From Maribacter sp. (lineage in GTDB: Bacteria; Bacteroidota; Bacteroidia; Flavobacteriales; Flavobacteriaceae): a stretch of 6,909 nucleotides of DNA. Position numbers and translations under genes: made by a program. The notes below the pieces were generated by a model. It did no database searches and was not told the DNA's origin. It worked only from the letters and a program-made list of their open reading frames with translations. This document shows, in pieces, positions 6,619 through 6,909 of this stretch. The first letter of the stretch is position 1; each line of letters opens with the position of its first letter. Location: positions 1-6,909 of the forward strand of contig JABDKZ010000295.1 in assembly GCA_013001935.1 (NCBI GenBank), read 5' to 3'.

Positions 6619-6759
6619 CTACTTGCTCACGACTTTCTGAATGAAATGATCGTGATTACTAATAGAAATTGCTTCAACATCACCAACGATCTCTATACTG
6701 CCAATATTGAAATCTATCCGTTTTAAATCCTTGCTGAAATCCTTCAGTAAAGAAAAGGT
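6619..6759 (-). pseudogene. Open 46-codon fragment without a start, possible gene remnant
   Basis: Between the MFS gene end and the small membrane protein, the minus strand has an open frame of 46 codons that ends at TAG (6621-6619). It is bounded upstream by an in-frame TAA just before 6759. The product runs through LKDFSKDLKRIDFNIG and IEIVGDVEAISISNHD to HFIQKVVSK. It has the alternating hydrophobic and charged pattern of a folded alpha/beta protein and looks more like real coding DNA than a random frame. It contains no Met or usual start codon, and the MFS stop is only 21 bases upstream of the first sense codon. It therefore looks like the C-terminal tail of a gene whose front is gone. 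I do not recognise the family. A chance open frame remains possible. Confidence 0.35.
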
Positions 6760-6780
6760 TTATAGTAGACAGTGTTTATT

Positions 6781-6909
6781 TCATTGCCCCATTTGTGCGG
6801 CAAGCTTTCTTTCCTCTTCTTCTTGTTCACGAGACATATCTTCCAAACTTCGACCTTTTGTTTCTTTAACAAACGACTTGACAAAGAAATATGCCACTAC
6901 ACCAAAGGC
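6781..6909 (-). CDS. C-terminal end of a sugar-porter family MFS transporter
   Basis: An open frame enters from the right edge and stops at TGA (6783-6781), giving 42 residues. It begins with the end of a hydrophobic helix (AFGVVAYFFV) and continues KSFVKETKGRSLEDM, the sugar-porter signature PETKGRSLEE that follows the twelfth helix of MFS sugar transporters such as XylE and GLUT. Here the Pro is replaced by Lys. A charged cytoplasmic tail (EQEEEERKLAAQMGQ) finishes the protein. The family imports monosaccharides by proton symport or facilitated diffusion; the sugar cannot be told from this tail. The bulk of the gene lies outside the window. It is on the same strand as the rest and may belong to the same sugar-related neighbourhood. 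Confidence 0.85.
   Translation of the reverse strand, partial: AFGVVAYFFVKSFVKETKGRSLEDMSREQEEEERKLAAQMGQ

Noticed and set aside
6734..6747. Hairpin CTGAA-N4-TTCAG after the MFS gene
   Set aside because: The stem is five base pairs, no T-run follows on the minus strand, and it lies inside the open coding-like fragment.

Overview
The window reads as a compact gene cluster from a member of the Bacteroidota, probably Flavobacteriia or a relative. That placement is an inference. It rests on AT-rich intergenic DNA, the lack of clear Shine-Dalgarno sequences before the starts, matches to the Bacteroidota -7 promoter element TAnnTTTG before two genes, and the style of the proteins. No rRNA, tRNA, CRISPR array, insertion sequence or integrase was seen. 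Every convincing gene lies on the minus strand, so transcription runs from high to low coordinates.

In transcription order: (1) 6781-6909, the last 42 residues of a sugar-porter type MFS transporter, recognised by its ETKGRSLED tail; (2) a 284-base gap that holds a 46-codon open fragment without a start codon (6619-6759); (3) 6176-6496, a small two-helix membrane protein of unknown function; (4) 4548-6041, a YfcC/DcuC-type secondary transporter; (5) 3419-4408, a SIS-domain sugar-phosphate deglycase of the FrlB type; (6) 2556-3419, a PfkB-family kinase of the FrlD type, whose start overlaps the frlB stop by one base; (7) 964-2463, an exported serine carboxypeptidase (peptidase S10); (8) 74-919, an exported nucleoside-hydrolase-like protein; (9) 1-58, the N-terminal 19 codons of a further gene.

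The core is frlD-frlB. In E. coli and Bacillus this pair phosphorylates an Amadori compound (fructosamine, such as fructoselysine) at C6 and then splits it into glucose 6-phosphate and the free amino acid. The FrlB homologue keeps the catalytic Glu/His pair with the family's 16-residue spacing. The usual partners frlA (APC-type permease), frlC (epimerase) and frlR (GntR regulator) are absent from the window. In the transporter position sits a YfcC-family carrier, which may be the importer. The exported carboxypeptidase just downstream could release amino acids, possibly glycated ones, from peptides outside the cytoplasm. That link is a hypothesis based on proximity alone. Two short inverted repeats in the 139-base gap before frlB are the best candidates for a local operator.

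The most interesting points are the unusual composition of this fructosamine-type locus, the unannotated coding remnant behind the MFS gene, and the variant metal-site motif in the nucleoside-hydrolase-like protein.
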